From Bryobacteraceae bacterium (GTDB lineage Bacteria; Acidobacteriota; Terriglobia; Bryobacterales; Bryobacteraceae), in NCBI GenBank assembly GCA_025056455.1, contig JANWVY010000001.1, positions 443,757-507,756 on the forward strand: a stretch of DNA of 64,000 nt. Reading direction: 5' to 3'. Positions 52,330-60,665 of the stretch are shown here, in pieces (the first letter of the stretch is position 1; each line of letters begins with the position of its first letter). The notes beneath the pieces were generated by a model, which saw only the letters and a list, made by a program, of their open reading frames with translations, did not search any database and was not told the DNA's origin. The position numbers were made by a program, and so were the translations under genes.

Positions 52330-52734
52330 CTACTTTTTCGGTTCGAGCTTCAGATGAATCACCGCTGATTTTCGCGAATCAAAGACGCTGAGCGTTCGTA
52401 CACCGCTCGAGGCACCTTGTTTCTCCGCTTTGACCTGATAGTCAACATCCGTGCTGAGCCCGTGAAAATGGTATACGCCATCTTCCTTGGTGATGAACGA
52501 TCGCACCTGAAGCGTTTTGGTGTCCTTCAGTTGAACAATCGCCCCTTCGACGGGATTGTCTTTTTCATCCTTCACCGTGCCGGAGAGGCTCCGCGTTTTC
52601 GACTCATCGTCTTTGGGACGTTTTTCGCCTTTAAAAAACGGTGGATTCTTTTGCTGGGGGACGAGCTGCGCGACGCTCCAACTGACAAGAGTGACGGCAG
52701 CAAACGCGGTAAGCCCCGTCCCAAAGCGCCTCAT
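52330..52734 (-). CDS. Secreted CnaB/carboxypeptidase-regulatory-like protein 1
   Basis: 134 residues: signal peptide about 1-22, a charged linker (PFFKGEKRPKDDESK) and one carboxypeptidase-regulatory-like beta-sandwich (RSLSGTVKDEKDNPVEGAIV, KEDGVYHFHGLSTDVDYQV). It lacks any catalytic domain. The start codon overlaps the stop of the next similar gene by 4 bp. The same fold begins each of the four TonB receptors in this window, but here it stands alone, so it may be a structural or binding component of the envelope oxidation cluster. Confidence 0.8.
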   Translation of the reverse strand: MRRFGTGLTAFAAVTLVSWSVAQLVPQQKNPPFFKGEKRPKDDESKTRSLSGTVKDEKDNPVEGAIVQLKDTKTLQVRSFITKEDGVYHFHGLSTDVDYQVKAEKQGASSGVRTLSVFDSRKSAVIHLKLEPKK

Positions 52735-53192
52735 CGCGAACCCTCCTTGGCCGGCTGAAGTGTCACATAGATATCCTGCCGTTCCTCGCCCGCGATCATC
52801 ACAGTCCGTTTTTCGACAACATGACCGGGAGCCTGAAAAACCAGCTGGTAACGCATGGGTGCCGGCGGAACCCGAAACACAAACTCACCACGGCCATCGG
52901 AAACAGTTTCCATCTTTTTTACCTTGACCGACGTTTTTCCCTCAGGCGCGGGTTCCAATCGAACCGCCACGCCAGGGAAGGCGAAACCTGGATCGCGAAA
53001 CACAGTTCCAGCGATGATCGCATAACTGTTGCCTTTCTTAGCCGGCTTGGCCGTCTTTTCATCTGGGATTGGAGATCCCTCAGTAGTGAGGCCGAGGCCA
53101 GAGGCCGCAAAAACAGTCACGATGAGGGTGGCCAGTCCCCCAACCGTGGCCCTTGTCATCCAAGTTGAAATTCGTCCACCTTCTTGCTTCAT
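52731..53192 (-). CDS. Secreted CnaB/carboxypeptidase-regulatory-like protein 2
   Basis: 153 residues: an N-terminal membrane or signal segment (TVGGLATLIVTVFAASGL), a Lys/Pro-rich linker, and one beta-sandwich of the carboxypeptidase-regulatory kind (AGTVFRDPGFAFPGVAVRL, DGRGEFVFRVPPAPMRYQLV, RQDIYVTLQP). It is translationally coupled (4-bp overlap) with the smaller relative downstream and lies 25 bp after the acidic zinc-ribbon gene. The function is unknown. Confidence 0.78.
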   Translation of the reverse strand: MKQEGGRISTWMTRATVGGLATLIVTVFAASGLGLTTEGSPIPDEKTAKPAKKGNSYAIIAGTVFRDPGFAFPGVAVRLEPAPEGKTSVKVKKMETVSDGRGEFVFRVPPAPMRYQLVFQAPGHVVEKRTVMIAGEERQDIYVTLQPAKEGSR

Positions 53193-53217
53193 GGGGCGGA
53201 TCCCGACGCCTCACAAA

Positions 53218-53448
53218 TTACCACTCTTCCTCGTCTTCGTCTTCGTCCTCCTCATCCTCGTCATCTGAGTAGCTTCCGTAGTCATCGTCGTCCTCGTCAT
53301 CCGGCTCATCTTCAGACTCGAGTTCGAGCGGATCCAGACTCACAACGCGGAGGCTTGCCCCACACTCGTCGCAGCTCAGCGGATCGCCCTCGTCCAAGTC
53401 TTCTTCATCCACGTCAATTACGGCATCGCACATCGGGCAGGTGACCAT
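53218..53448 (-). CDS. LysW-like zinc-ribbon protein with a hyperacidic C-terminal tail
   Basis: 76 residues. Residues 1-43 resemble LysW, the amino-group carrier protein: CPMC and CDEC zinc knuckles and the block LRVVSLDPLELE. From residue 44 on the protein is almost only Asp, Glu, Ser and Tyr, ending in DEDEDEEEW. Genuine LysW ends in EDWGE, whose terminal Glu carries the substrate, so this protein is not expected to work as that carrier. GGAGG lies 7 nt before the ATG. The position between a dehydrogenase operon and CnaB-like genes gives no clear clue. Real expression is likely from the ribosome-binding site; the role is open. Confidence 0.72.
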   Translation of the reverse strand: MVTCPMCDAVIDVDEEDLDEGDPLSCDECGASLRVVSLDPLELESEDEPDDEDDDDYGSYSDDEDEEDEDEDEEEW

Positions 53449-53449
53449 C

Positions 53450-53647
53450 TCAATCCTCCAAGAAATCCTCGATTAGTTCGAAAAAAAGACAACGCCAATC
53501 CTTTGTATCCGAAAGGCCAAACCGAATGCAATCCCCCGCACTCGGCGCTCTGCTTGTTGCAAAGAGACATATCCCCGCGGGCCAAACGTTAGTTGAAATC
53601 AAACAGCGAAGAGGGCGGGCCCGCGGCCGTGGCGCCCTCCACTTCAT
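53450..53647 (-). CDS. Possible small ORF coupled to the dehydrogenase subunit gene
   Basis: 65 codons, starting with an ATGA overlap on the stop of the gluconate-dehydrogenase subunit 3 gene and ending 1 bp before the zinc-ribbon ATG. The product is Arg/Pro-rich at the start, then CIRFGLSDTKDWRCLFFELI near the end; no known domain. The overlap suggests translation, but the composition is poor, and the stretch may simply be an untranslated spacer carrying a promoter. Confidence 0.25.
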   Translation of the reverse strand: MKWRAPRPRARPLRCLISTNVWPAGICLFATSRAPSAGDCIRFGLSDTKDWRCLFFELIEDFLED

Positions 53648-54354
53648 CGCGCGCCAAAGGGACTGCGTTTCAGAGCGTATTCCACAACCTCAACAGGAAC
53701 TTCATATTTCGACAGCACGGTGTTCCCAACAAAGCCTAAATCCCGAATACCCACCGCACTTGTATAGTACGCATCCACGGTCATTTTACGCACCCAATCA
53801 AAGAAGCGCACGCCAGCCGCGAGCGGAGTGCCTGGCTGCGTCGTGTAGCGAGAAAACATTTTGTAAGTTCCGCCACGCCGGTAGATGGCCTCTTCCGCCG
53901 AATGCCGCTCGAGCAGGCGCTCAGCTTCCACCAGCGCGTCAAGCATGGCGACCTGTTGCTCTGTTTTTGCGCTTGCAAACGGCTTGCCGTAACGGCGGCG
54001 CATCTCGGCGTCGAGCCAGGCAAATCCTCCGTAGTAAATTCGCGCAAGTTCCGGATTCTGGCTCGCCAGCAAGTCGATAAATTCGGGCGCGCCTGCATCA
54101 AGTGCGCTAGGCGAAACCGCATCCGCGGGGACGATCAGCTCAACCAGGCGGCGAAGGGTGACCCATTGCTGCTCTGAGAAGGCCTTCGGCCGGTAGGGGC
54201 CGGCAGCGCGCTCGGCAGCCACGGCGCTGTGGACATGCTGCGCGGCTTCTACAGTCAGCGAACCACCGCCAAGTGTTGTTAAGCCAAACGCAATGTTGCG
54301 CAACGCGTCACGCCGCGTCGTTCGGGCGCATGGTTGTACGAGCTCTTCAGACAT
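53644..54354 (-). CDS. Gluconate 2-dehydrogenase subunit 3 family protein (Tat-exported)
   Basis: 236 residues with a twin-arginine signal (TTRRDALRNIAFG). The body matches the gluconate 2-dehydrogenase subunit 3 family (LRRLVELIVPADAVSPSALD, GAPEFIDLL, RYTTQPGT). This small subunit accompanies FAD-dependent GMC dehydrogenases and is usually needed for their export, since the large subunit lacks its own signal. Its start overlaps the end of the GMC gene by 8 bp. No cytochrome subunit is in the operon; a c-type cytochrome lies 8 kb away. Confidence 0.9.
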   Translation of the reverse strand: MSEELVQPCARTTRRDALRNIAFGLTTLGGGSLTVEAAQHVHSAVAAERAAGPYRPKAFSEQQWVTLRRLVELIVPADAVSPSALDAGAPEFIDLLASQNPELARIYYGGFAWLDAEMRRRYGKPFASAKTEQQVAMLDALVEAERLLERHSAEEAIYRRGGTYKMFSRYTTQPGTPLAAGVRFFDWVRKMTVDAYYTSAVGIRDLGFVGNTVLSKYEVPVEVVEYALKRSPFGAR

Positions 54355-56062
54355 TGCCTTTCCTCATTTCTTCAGCGAGGTAATCCGCTGCGCGCCATGC
54401 GAAGGCGTTGATCGTGAGCGTCGGATTCTTGTCGGGATTGCTCACAAAGAAGCCTCCGTCCACAACAAACAAATTTTTCGCCTCATGCGACTGGCAATAC
54501 TTGTTCAGGGCCGAAGAGCGAGGATCTGAGCCCATGCGTACCGTCCCGACCTCATGAATGATGGAGCCTGGCGTCGATATTCCGCCCTTCTCGCGCGCTG
54601 AATCGCTCAGACTTCGCACCCGCCCGCCCATGGTTTCGATGATGGCGGTAAAAGTTTTTTCCATATGACGCGCCTGCTTCCACTCATAGTCGCTCCATTG
54701 AAAGTGAAACTTGAGCACGGGAATACCCCACTGATCCACAACGTCCGGATCAATTTCGCAATAGCTGTGGAGATTCGGGATCATTTCTCCACGGCCTGCA
54801 AATGCCACCGTGCAGCCGTACTCCTCCCGAATCTTTTGTTTCATCTGCGCGCCGTAGCCGTACCGCCGGGCCGCACCGTGAAAACTGCCCACGCCCGGCA
54901 TGCCGTAGCCGCCGCCAATCTCGATGTGGTAGCCGCGAGGGAAATCCAGCTGGTCGTGCTTGCCCACCATCCACCAAGGCATGTACAGATGGGCTCCGCC
55001 AAAGCCATCGGTATTGTACCGAGGCAGGCCCTCGAGCGCTGGAACGTAGCCGCTTAAGCTAAAGCCAACCGTGTCCATCAAAAACCGTCCCACGACGCCC
55101 GAGCCGTTGGCTACGCCATTGGGATAATCCTTAGTTTTCGAGTTCAACAGGATGCGCGCCGATTCACAAGCACTAGCCGCTAGCACGAAGGCGCGACCGC
55201 GAATCACCTTTTCAGTCCGGGTGGTCTTATCGATATAGATGACCCCAGTCACCTTGCCGTTACCATCGGTGAGCAGTTCGCGCGCCATAGCATTCGTGAA
55301 CAACTTTAACTTCCCGGTCTTAAGCGATGGGAAGACGTCTACTTGTGCCGAGGAATAGGCAGAGGCGGTAAGGCATCCTCGGCCACATTGCCCGCAATAG
55401 TGGCAGGCCGCCCTCCCATTCCACGGTCGCGTGAGTACGGCCCGTCGGTTGGGAATACAAGGAATTCCGAGCTTTTCGCAGCTCTTCTGAATTAATACTT
55501 CGTGGGCTCGGGGAGGAGGCGGTGGGAGAAACTGGCCGTTTGGCGCGCTGCGCAGGTTGTGATTCGAACCCGTAACGCCGATAAAGCGCTCCGCCTTGTC
55601 ATAGTAGGGTGCGATTTCCTCGTAGCTCACGGGCCAGTCCCACCCCAGTCCATCCATCGAGTAAGGCTTGAAGTCATAATCGGAAAAGCGAAACGACATG
55701 CGCCCGTAGTGGTTTGTGCGCCCGCCCACAATTCGCGAACGAAACCACTGGAATTCGCTTCCCTCAGCGACCGTGTAGGGTTCGCCCTCCAATTCCCATC
55801 CCCCGCTTGTGGTGGTGAAGTACCCAAAGGGCTTGCCCTGGCCGAAATAGAATTTCCCGCCCTCTTCCGCTCCGCGATGGTCTACTTGATAGGGCCACTG
55901 GTGCTCTTTAAATTCTTTGGCTGGATCAAGCATCGGACCTGCCTCCAGCAGCGCGCAAGAGATACCTTTTTCGGTCAACACTCGGACCGCCGTGCCGCCG
56001 CCGGCCCCAGATCCGATGACAACAACATCGTAGACTTCCGGTGTGCGCTGGATGTGAAACAC
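54347..56062 (-). CDS. GMC-family FAD oxidoreductase (gluconate 2-dehydrogenase large-subunit type)
   Basis: 571 residues. The FAD-binding motif VVVIGSGAGGGTA is at residues 13-25, GMC signatures are GGRTNHYGRMSFRF and AASACESARILLNS, and the C-terminal active-site block is NPTLTINAFAWRAADYL. A Cys cluster (CHYCGQCGRGC) lies in the middle, as in other members of this subgroup. It probably oxidises a sugar, sugar acid or alcohol in the periplasm, exported together with the Tat-tagged subunit 3. The start is a GTG at 56062 without a strong ribosome-binding site; no better start precedes the FAD motif. Confidence 0.9.
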   Translation of the reverse strand: MFHIQRTPEVYDVVVIGSGAGGGTAVRVLTEKGISCALLEAGPMLDPAKEFKEHQWPYQVDHRGAEEGGKFYFGQGKPFGYFTTTSGGWELEGEPYTVAEGSEFQWFRSRIVGGRTNHYGRMSFRFSDYDFKPYSMDGLGWDWPVSYEEIAPYYDKAERFIGVTGSNHNLRSAPNGQFLPPPPPRAHEVLIQKSCEKLGIPCIPNRRAVLTRPWNGRAACHYCGQCGRGCLTASAYSSAQVDVFPSLKTGKLKLFTNAMARELLTDGNGKVTGVIYIDKTTRTEKVIRGRAFVLAASACESARILLNSKTKDYPNGVANGSGVVGRFLMDTVGFSLSGYVPALEGLPRYNTDGFGGAHLYMPWWMVGKHDQLDFPRGYHIEIGGGYGMPGVGSFHGAARRYGYGAQMKQKIREEYGCTVAFAGRGEMIPNLHSYCEIDPDVVDQWGIPVLKFHFQWSDYEWKQARHMEKTFTAIIETMGGRVRSLSDSAREKGGISTPGSIIHEVGTVRMGSDPRSSALNKYCQSHEAKNLFVVDGGFFVSNPDKNPTLTINAFAWRAADYLAEEMRKGNV

Positions 56063-56195
56063 ACTGCTATTGGATCACAACGAACGGGGAGAAAAGAAGC
56101 GCGTCGGCCAGCGTGGCCGCGCCGATTGAGCAGGTCTTTGACAGAGTAGCCGAGGATATTTAAAAAGCGGCCAGCGCCGGATTGGTTGGGACGCG

Positions 56196-56423
56196 CTATT
56201 TACCCTGTTTCTTTTTCTCCAGATTCCACAGACCTCGAGAAACCACGCGGCCGCAAAACGGGCAATAGTTGAGCCCCACGTAGCTCGGTCGCTCGGCTCC
56301 GAATACCAAAAAGAATTCCGTATCGAGTTCGTTGAGAATACGGCCGGGAGGCAGAGTGTGCACGGCGCCAACTCGCAGCAGGTCGGCATCAGCCAAAGAT
56401 TGAAGCTCATCGCAGCAAAGCAT
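56196..56423 (-). CDS. Small protein with a CxxC zinc-knuckle-like motif
   Basis: 75 residues: MLCCDELQSLADADLLRVG, then hydrophobic beta-like segments, then YCPFCGRVV and a basic Lys tail (EKKKQGK). The CPFCG motif and the N-terminal CC could bind zinc or iron. It lies 133 bp upstream of the GMC gene on the same strand, so it could be the first gene of that operon. Not recognised as a named family. Confidence 0.55.
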   Translation of the reverse strand: MLCCDELQSLADADLLRVGAVHTLPPGRILNELDTEFFLVFGAERPSYVGLNYCPFCGRVVSRGLWNLEKKKQGK

Positions 56424-56640
56424 GATTTCTTTCCATTCTAAATTCGGGCTCCTGGTTTTCGACCTCCGCCACCCGGCCGGGAAAAACGAATGTCACAACT
56501 GCAAGGAATCTATTGGAGCCCTCTTGGCCAAGGGCGGAGCGACCCAGCAAAATCTTCCGACACCAAATCGAAAATGAAGCCGTCTAAATGTTTATGCATG
56601 GCTATGGTATTCTAGTGTCCAAAACCGGGAGCGGCCTTTG

Positions 56641-57462
56641 ATGGGCATCCGAAGCGGCATGGGCTCGCTCATAGCACTATTTGTGCTGCTCGGAGCGGGT
56701 TATGCCTTCCAACAACAAATCCACCAGCCTCGACAGCGGATGTTCTTTGAAGAGGATGAAGGCCCTCTACCGATTCCCCCAGACGCAAATGAAAAAACCG
56801 AATTCATCTTTGCGCGTCTGCGTTACCCGTCATTTCGCGGGGGTCCGTTGAGCTGGGCCATGCGGGGCAACTGGACCGTGGACTACCCCAAGGCCGACCG
56901 CCAGTTTGTCCAAGGCGTTCGGCGCTTGTCCCGCATTCACACCCGCTCTGTCGAACACGTTGTGGATCTGGAAAGCGACGACCTGTTCAATTATCCCTGG
57001 ATTTATGTGGTTGAGCCGGGCCACTGGGACTTGCCTGACCACCAAGCGCGCAAGCTCCGCGAATATTTGTTGCGCGGCGGCTTTCTCATGACCGACGATT
57101 TTCATGGCACCTTTGAATGGCAAATCTTTACCGCCTCGATGAGTCGTGTTTTCCCAGACCGTCCCATCGTCGACATCGAAAACAGCGACCCCATCTTTCA
57201 CGTTCTGTACGACCTCGACGAGCGATTTCAAGTGCCTGGCATTATTCGTTTCTACACGGGCCGGGACTGGGAGTATGACGGCGTGGAGCCCAAGTGGCGG
57301 GCGATTTATGACGACCAAGGGCGGATCATGGTGGCCATCTGTCACAATATGGATCTCGGCGATGCCTGGGAGTGGGCCGACGCTCCCGAGTATCCGGAAC
57401 GCTTTGCTTCGCTCGCCTACCGCATCGGGATCAATTACATCATTTACGCCATGACGCATTGA
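56641..57462 (+). CDS. DUF4159 domain protein
   Basis: 273 residues with a signal anchor (MGSLIALFVLLGAGYAF) and a DUF4159 domain: EFIFARLRYPSFRGG, NWTVDYPKADRQF, YPWIYVVEPGHWDL, LREYLLRGGFLMTDDFHG, YRIGINYIIYAMTH. The fold is thought to be amidotransferase-like. It typically lies in MoxR/VWA clusters, as here, 27 bp before the VWA gene. The ATG at 56641 is preferred over the TTG one codon upstream. A periplasmic assembly role is possible but not shown. Confidence 0.87.
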   Translation: MGIRSGMGSLIALFVLLGAGYAFQQQIHQPRQRMFFEEDEGPLPIPPDANEKTEFIFARLRYPSFRGGPLSWAMRGNWTVDYPKADRQFVQGVRRLSRIHTRSVEHVVDLESDDLFNYPWIYVVEPGHWDLPDHQARKLREYLLRGGFLMTDDFHGTFEWQIFTASMSRVFPDRPIVDIENSDPIFHVLYDLDERFQVPGIIRFYTGRDWEYDGVEPKWRAIYDDQGRIMVAICHNMDLGDAWEWADAPEYPERFASLAYRIGINYIIYAMTH

Positions 57463-57489
57463 TTAGAAGGAGTTCCTTCCACGGCCGCC

Positions 57490-59751
57490 ATGTTCGATTT
57501 TTTCTTTAAGTATCCTGCATCAGTGTTCGCCAAGGGCCAGTTCGTGCTGCTGGCTTCCTGGCCGCTGTGGTGGATGGCGGCGCTGATGGTGGTTGGAGGA
57601 CTGTTGCTGGCCTGGGCGGTGTGGAGACAAAGAAAGCGGGTGGCTGGTCGAGCGCGCGGTTTGCGGTTAGCCGCCCTCTGGGCGTTACAGGCCGCCATGC
57701 TCGCTCTCTTGTTGCTCATGCTCTGGCAGCCCGCCTTGAGTGTTTCCACACTCAAGCCCCAGCAAAATATCATTGCCGTCGTGTTGGATGACTCCAAGTC
57801 GATGTCTCTGGTTGAAAATGGCTCTTCGCGCAAGCAAAAGGTGCTTGAGGCACTGAATCAAGGCCTATTAGCCAGCTTGCAAAAGCGTTTTCAAGTACGT
57901 CTCTACCGCTTTGACGGCAAGCTCGAGCGGATTGAAAAGTTAGAGCAACTGAAAGCAGAGGGCCCAGCAACGCGTATCGGCGAGAATCTCGCTCAGGTAG
58001 TCGCCGAATCTGCGACGCTGCCCATTGGCGCGATCGTTCTGATCAGCGACGGAGCGGACAACTCGGGCGGCATTGATTTGGAGACCTTGAATTTGCTCAA
58101 ACGGCACCGGATCCCCGTGCACGCCATTGGAGTGGGCCGGGAAAAATTTGACAAGGACATCGAAGTGACCGATGTGCTGGTGGCTCAGCGCTCTCTCGAG
58201 GACTCGCGCCTGAGCGCCGCCGTCACGCTCAAGCAGCGAGGCTTTGACAACACGAAAGTTCGCATCACAGTCAAAAGCGATTCCAGCACATTGAGCGCCC
58301 AGGAAGTCACGCTGCACGGCGGCGCTGCCTCCCAAACTGAGGCCGTGGTGTTCAACACGGGCCCGGCAGGCCTAAAAAATCTCCGCATTGCGGTTGAGCC
58401 CCTACCTGGCGAAGAGAACCCCCACAACAACGCCGTCAGCCGTCTGGTGAACGTCGAAAGTCGAAAACCGCGCATCCTCTACCTGGAAGGAGAGCCCAAG
58501 TGGGAATTTAAATTCATCCGGCGCGCGGTGGAGGAAGACCGCAGTCTCAGCTTAGCCACAATTCTGCGTACCACCCAGAACAAGATCTACCGGCAGGGCA
58601 TTCAAAGCCCACGCGAGCTCGAACAGGGCTTCCCTTCCAAAGTGGAGGAGCTATTCGGCTACCAAGGGATCATCATCGGCGGTGTCGAGGCGGGTTATTT
58701 CTCGGTGACGCAGATGGAAATCCTGAAGCAGTTTGTGGATCGCCGCGGAGGGGGATTGTTGTTTCTCGCCGGGCGATCTGGCTTGTCCGACGGAGGCTGG
58801 GGACGGTCGGCCCTGGCCGAATTACTGCCGGTAATTCTTCCCGATCGAAAATCGACCTTCCGCCGGGATCCAGCCCAGGTGGAGCTCACGCAGGCCGGCC
58901 GCGACAGCCTGATCTGCCGCCTCGAAGAAGATCCCGAAAAAAACGCCGAGCGCTGGAAAAAGTTGCCTCACCTAGCCGACTACCAAGATGCGGGCGAGCC
59001 GAAACCAGGCGCCGTGGTCCTCGTCCAAGCCCTCCCCACTTCCGGCGGCAAGCTCCCGCTGTTGATCACCCAGAATTACGGCCGCGGCCGGGTGGGCGTG
59101 CTCGCCACACAAGGAAGCTGGCGCTGGCAAATGCTTCAGCCCGTGGCGGACAAATCCCATGAAATGTTCTGGCAGCAATTGTTGCGCTGGTTAGTGCAGG
59201 ATACTCCGGGTCGGGTGGTAGCCATGACCCCCAAACCCGTGCTAGCCGATGAAACGAAGGTTGTCTTGCGCGCCGACGTGCGCGACAAAAACTATTTGCC
59301 AGCCTCTGACGCCAAGGTCACAGCGCAAATTCTAGGACCGGGAGGCCTGGCCGAACAGCTGGAACTTGCGCCCGACCCGCTCACCCCGGGTACCTATTTA
59401 GCGGAATGGCGGGCTGAGCCGGCCGGCGCCTATGTCGCCGAGATCCTGGCCAAGCGAGGCAACGAAGAGCTGGGTCGCGACGTGGTGAATTTCCGCCGCG
59501 AGGATGGCGTCGCCGAGTATTTCGGCGCCGAGCAGAACCGGGAATTGCTCGAAAAGCTCGCAGCGGAGACGGCCGGCGCTTATTATCCGGTGTCGAATCT
59601 TTCCAAGCTCTCGGATCAAATCTCTTATTCGGAAGCCGGCATCTCGATGCGCGAAACCAAGGAGCTGTGGAATATGCCAGCCTTATTCCTGCTGCTGTTG
59701 TCACTGCGCGCCGGCGAGTGGTTGCTGCGACGCGCCTGGGGTGTGATATGA
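57490..59751 (+). CDS. Membrane-anchored VWA-domain protein with amidotransferase-like C-terminal region
   Basis: 753 residues. Two N-terminal transmembrane helices (about 26-44 and 60-80), then a von Willebrand A domain with MIDAS motif D100-x-S102-x-S104 (VVLDDSKSMS) and IVLISDGADNSGG, a beta-rich section, an amidotransferase-like section (PRILYLEGEPKWEFKFIRRA, GIIIGGVEAGYFS, RRGGGLLFLAGRSG), and a C-terminal transmembrane segment (ALFLLLLSLRAGEWLL). This layout is typical of BatA/YfbK-like proteins working with MoxR ATPases. It overlaps the caspase-fold gene by 4 bp and follows DUF4159. Confidence 0.87.
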   Translation: MFDFFFKYPASVFAKGQFVLLASWPLWWMAALMVVGGLLLAWAVWRQRKRVAGRARGLRLAALWALQAAMLALLLLMLWQPALSVSTLKPQQNIIAVVLDDSKSMSLVENGSSRKQKVLEALNQGLLASLQKRFQVRLYRFDGKLERIEKLEQLKAEGPATRIGENLAQVVAESATLPIGAIVLISDGADNSGGIDLETLNLLKRHRIPVHAIGVGREKFDKDIEVTDVLVAQRSLEDSRLSAAVTLKQRGFDNTKVRITVKSDSSTLSAQEVTLHGGAASQTEAVVFNTGPAGLKNLRIAVEPLPGEENPHNNAVSRLVNVESRKPRILYLEGEPKWEFKFIRRAVEEDRSLSLATILRTTQNKIYRQGIQSPRELEQGFPSKVEELFGYQGIIIGGVEAGYFSVTQMEILKQFVDRRGGGLLFLAGRSGLSDGGWGRSALAELLPVILPDRKSTFRRDPAQVELTQAGRDSLICRLEEDPEKNAERWKKLPHLADYQDAGEPKPGAVVLVQALPTSGGKLPLLITQNYGRGRVGVLATQGSWRWQMLQPVADKSHEMFWQQLLRWLVQDTPGRVVAMTPKPVLADETKVVLRADVRDKNYLPASDAKVTAQILGPGGLAEQLELAPDPLTPGTYLAEWRAEPAGAYVAEILAKRGNEELGRDVVNFRREDGVAEYFGAEQNRELLEKLAAETAGAYYPVSNLSKLSDQISYSEAGISMRETKELWNMPALFLLLLSLRAGEWLLRRAWGVI

Positions 59752-60665
59752 GGCTTTGGCTGCTGTTTGCGGTGCTAACCCGCGCTACTGCTGGCACCTA
59801 TTTTGTAACCGTGGCTGGACTGGGCGGCGAGCCCGAATACGAGCAACGGTTCGCGAGTCTGGCCAAGGAAATTGATGGCTTGCTGAAGCAATCGGCCGGC
59901 GCGCTGCGCATTGACACCTTGAGCGGACCTTCTGCCACCAAAGCGAGGATCACCGAGACGCTGCAAAGCGTTTCTCGAGCTGCTTCACGCCAGGACTCCC
60001 TCGTGCTGATGTTAATTGGGCATGGCACATTCGACGGAGTAGAGTACAAATTTAATCTTCCCGGTCCAGATCTCTCTGCCTCAGAGCTAGCGGGCCTGCT
60101 CGACGCCTTCCCGGGCCCCCAGTTGGTGGTGAATATGACGAGCGCTAGCGGAGGCTCTTTGGCCGCTCTGAAAAAGCCCGGCCGCGCGGTGATTATGGCT
60201 ACCAAAAGCGGCACGGAACGCAACGCGACAGTCTTCGCGCGTTACTGGGCCGAGGCGCTGCGCGACCCTTCGACCGACACTGATAAAAACGAAATCATTA
60301 CGGCCCTTGAGGCCTATCGCTACGCTGTCGCGAAGACCGTAGCCTTCTATGAAAGAGCCAAACGCCTGGCGACGGAACATGCACAACTCGAAGATACGGG
60401 ATCAGGAGAAGCCGTGCGCGAGCCCTCGCCAGAGAACGGACAAGGCGCTCTAGCGGCTCGCTTCGGGTTGTTGCGCATTGGCAAGGCGCAGTTAGCCGCT
60501 AACACGCCTGAAAAGAGAAAACTTCTCGAGCGCAAGGAGCAACTTGAACAGCAAATCGCGCAACTGAAATATCAGAAGGCGGCCATGGCCAGCGAGCAGT
60601 ACCGAAAACAGCTCTCCGGCCTGCTGGTCGAGCTGGCTCAGGTGCAAGCGGAGATTGATAAATGA
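59748..60665 (+). CDS. Caspase/legumain-fold protein lacking the catalytic cysteine
   Basis: 305 residues with a short signal peptide (MRLWLLFAVLTRATA). The region 20-200 follows the caspase/C13 fold: FVTVAGLGGEPEYEQ, LVLMLIGHGTFDG with the catalytic-type His, and LVVNMTSASGG where a Cys-based enzyme would have DxCxSG. Then VIMATKSGTERN and a DKNEIITALEAY segment. A C-terminal coiled coil (KRKLLERKEQLEQQIAQLKY) ends the protein. No Cys stands at the nucleophile position, so it is either a pseudo-peptidase or uses Ser. ATGA overlaps tie it to the VWA gene before and the peptidase gene after. Confidence 0.7.
   Translation: MRLWLLFAVLTRATAGTYFVTVAGLGGEPEYEQRFASLAKEIDGLLKQSAGALRIDTLSGPSATKARITETLQSVSRAASRQDSLVLMLIGHGTFDGVEYKFNLPGPDLSASELAGLLDAFPGPQLVVNMTSASGGSLAALKKPGRAVIMATKSGTERNATVFARYWAEALRDPSTDTDKNEIITALEAYRYAVAKTVAFYERAKRLATEHAQLEDTGSGEAVREPSPENGQGALAARFGLLRIGKAQLAANTPEKRKLLERKEQLEQQIAQLKYQKAAMASEQYRKQLSGLLVELAQVQAEIDK

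Noticed and set aside
53526-54080. Plus-strand frame whose start resembles an SAF-like sequence (LLVAKRHIPAGQTL)
   Set aside because: The rest is antisense to the gluconate-dehydrogenase subunit 3 gene and Arg/Gln-rich; resemblance is limited to a few residues.
55555-55580. tRNA T-arm-like string GATTCGAACCC
   Set aside because: Lies in the coding frame of the GMC oxidoreductase and no acceptor or anticodon stem can be formed around it.
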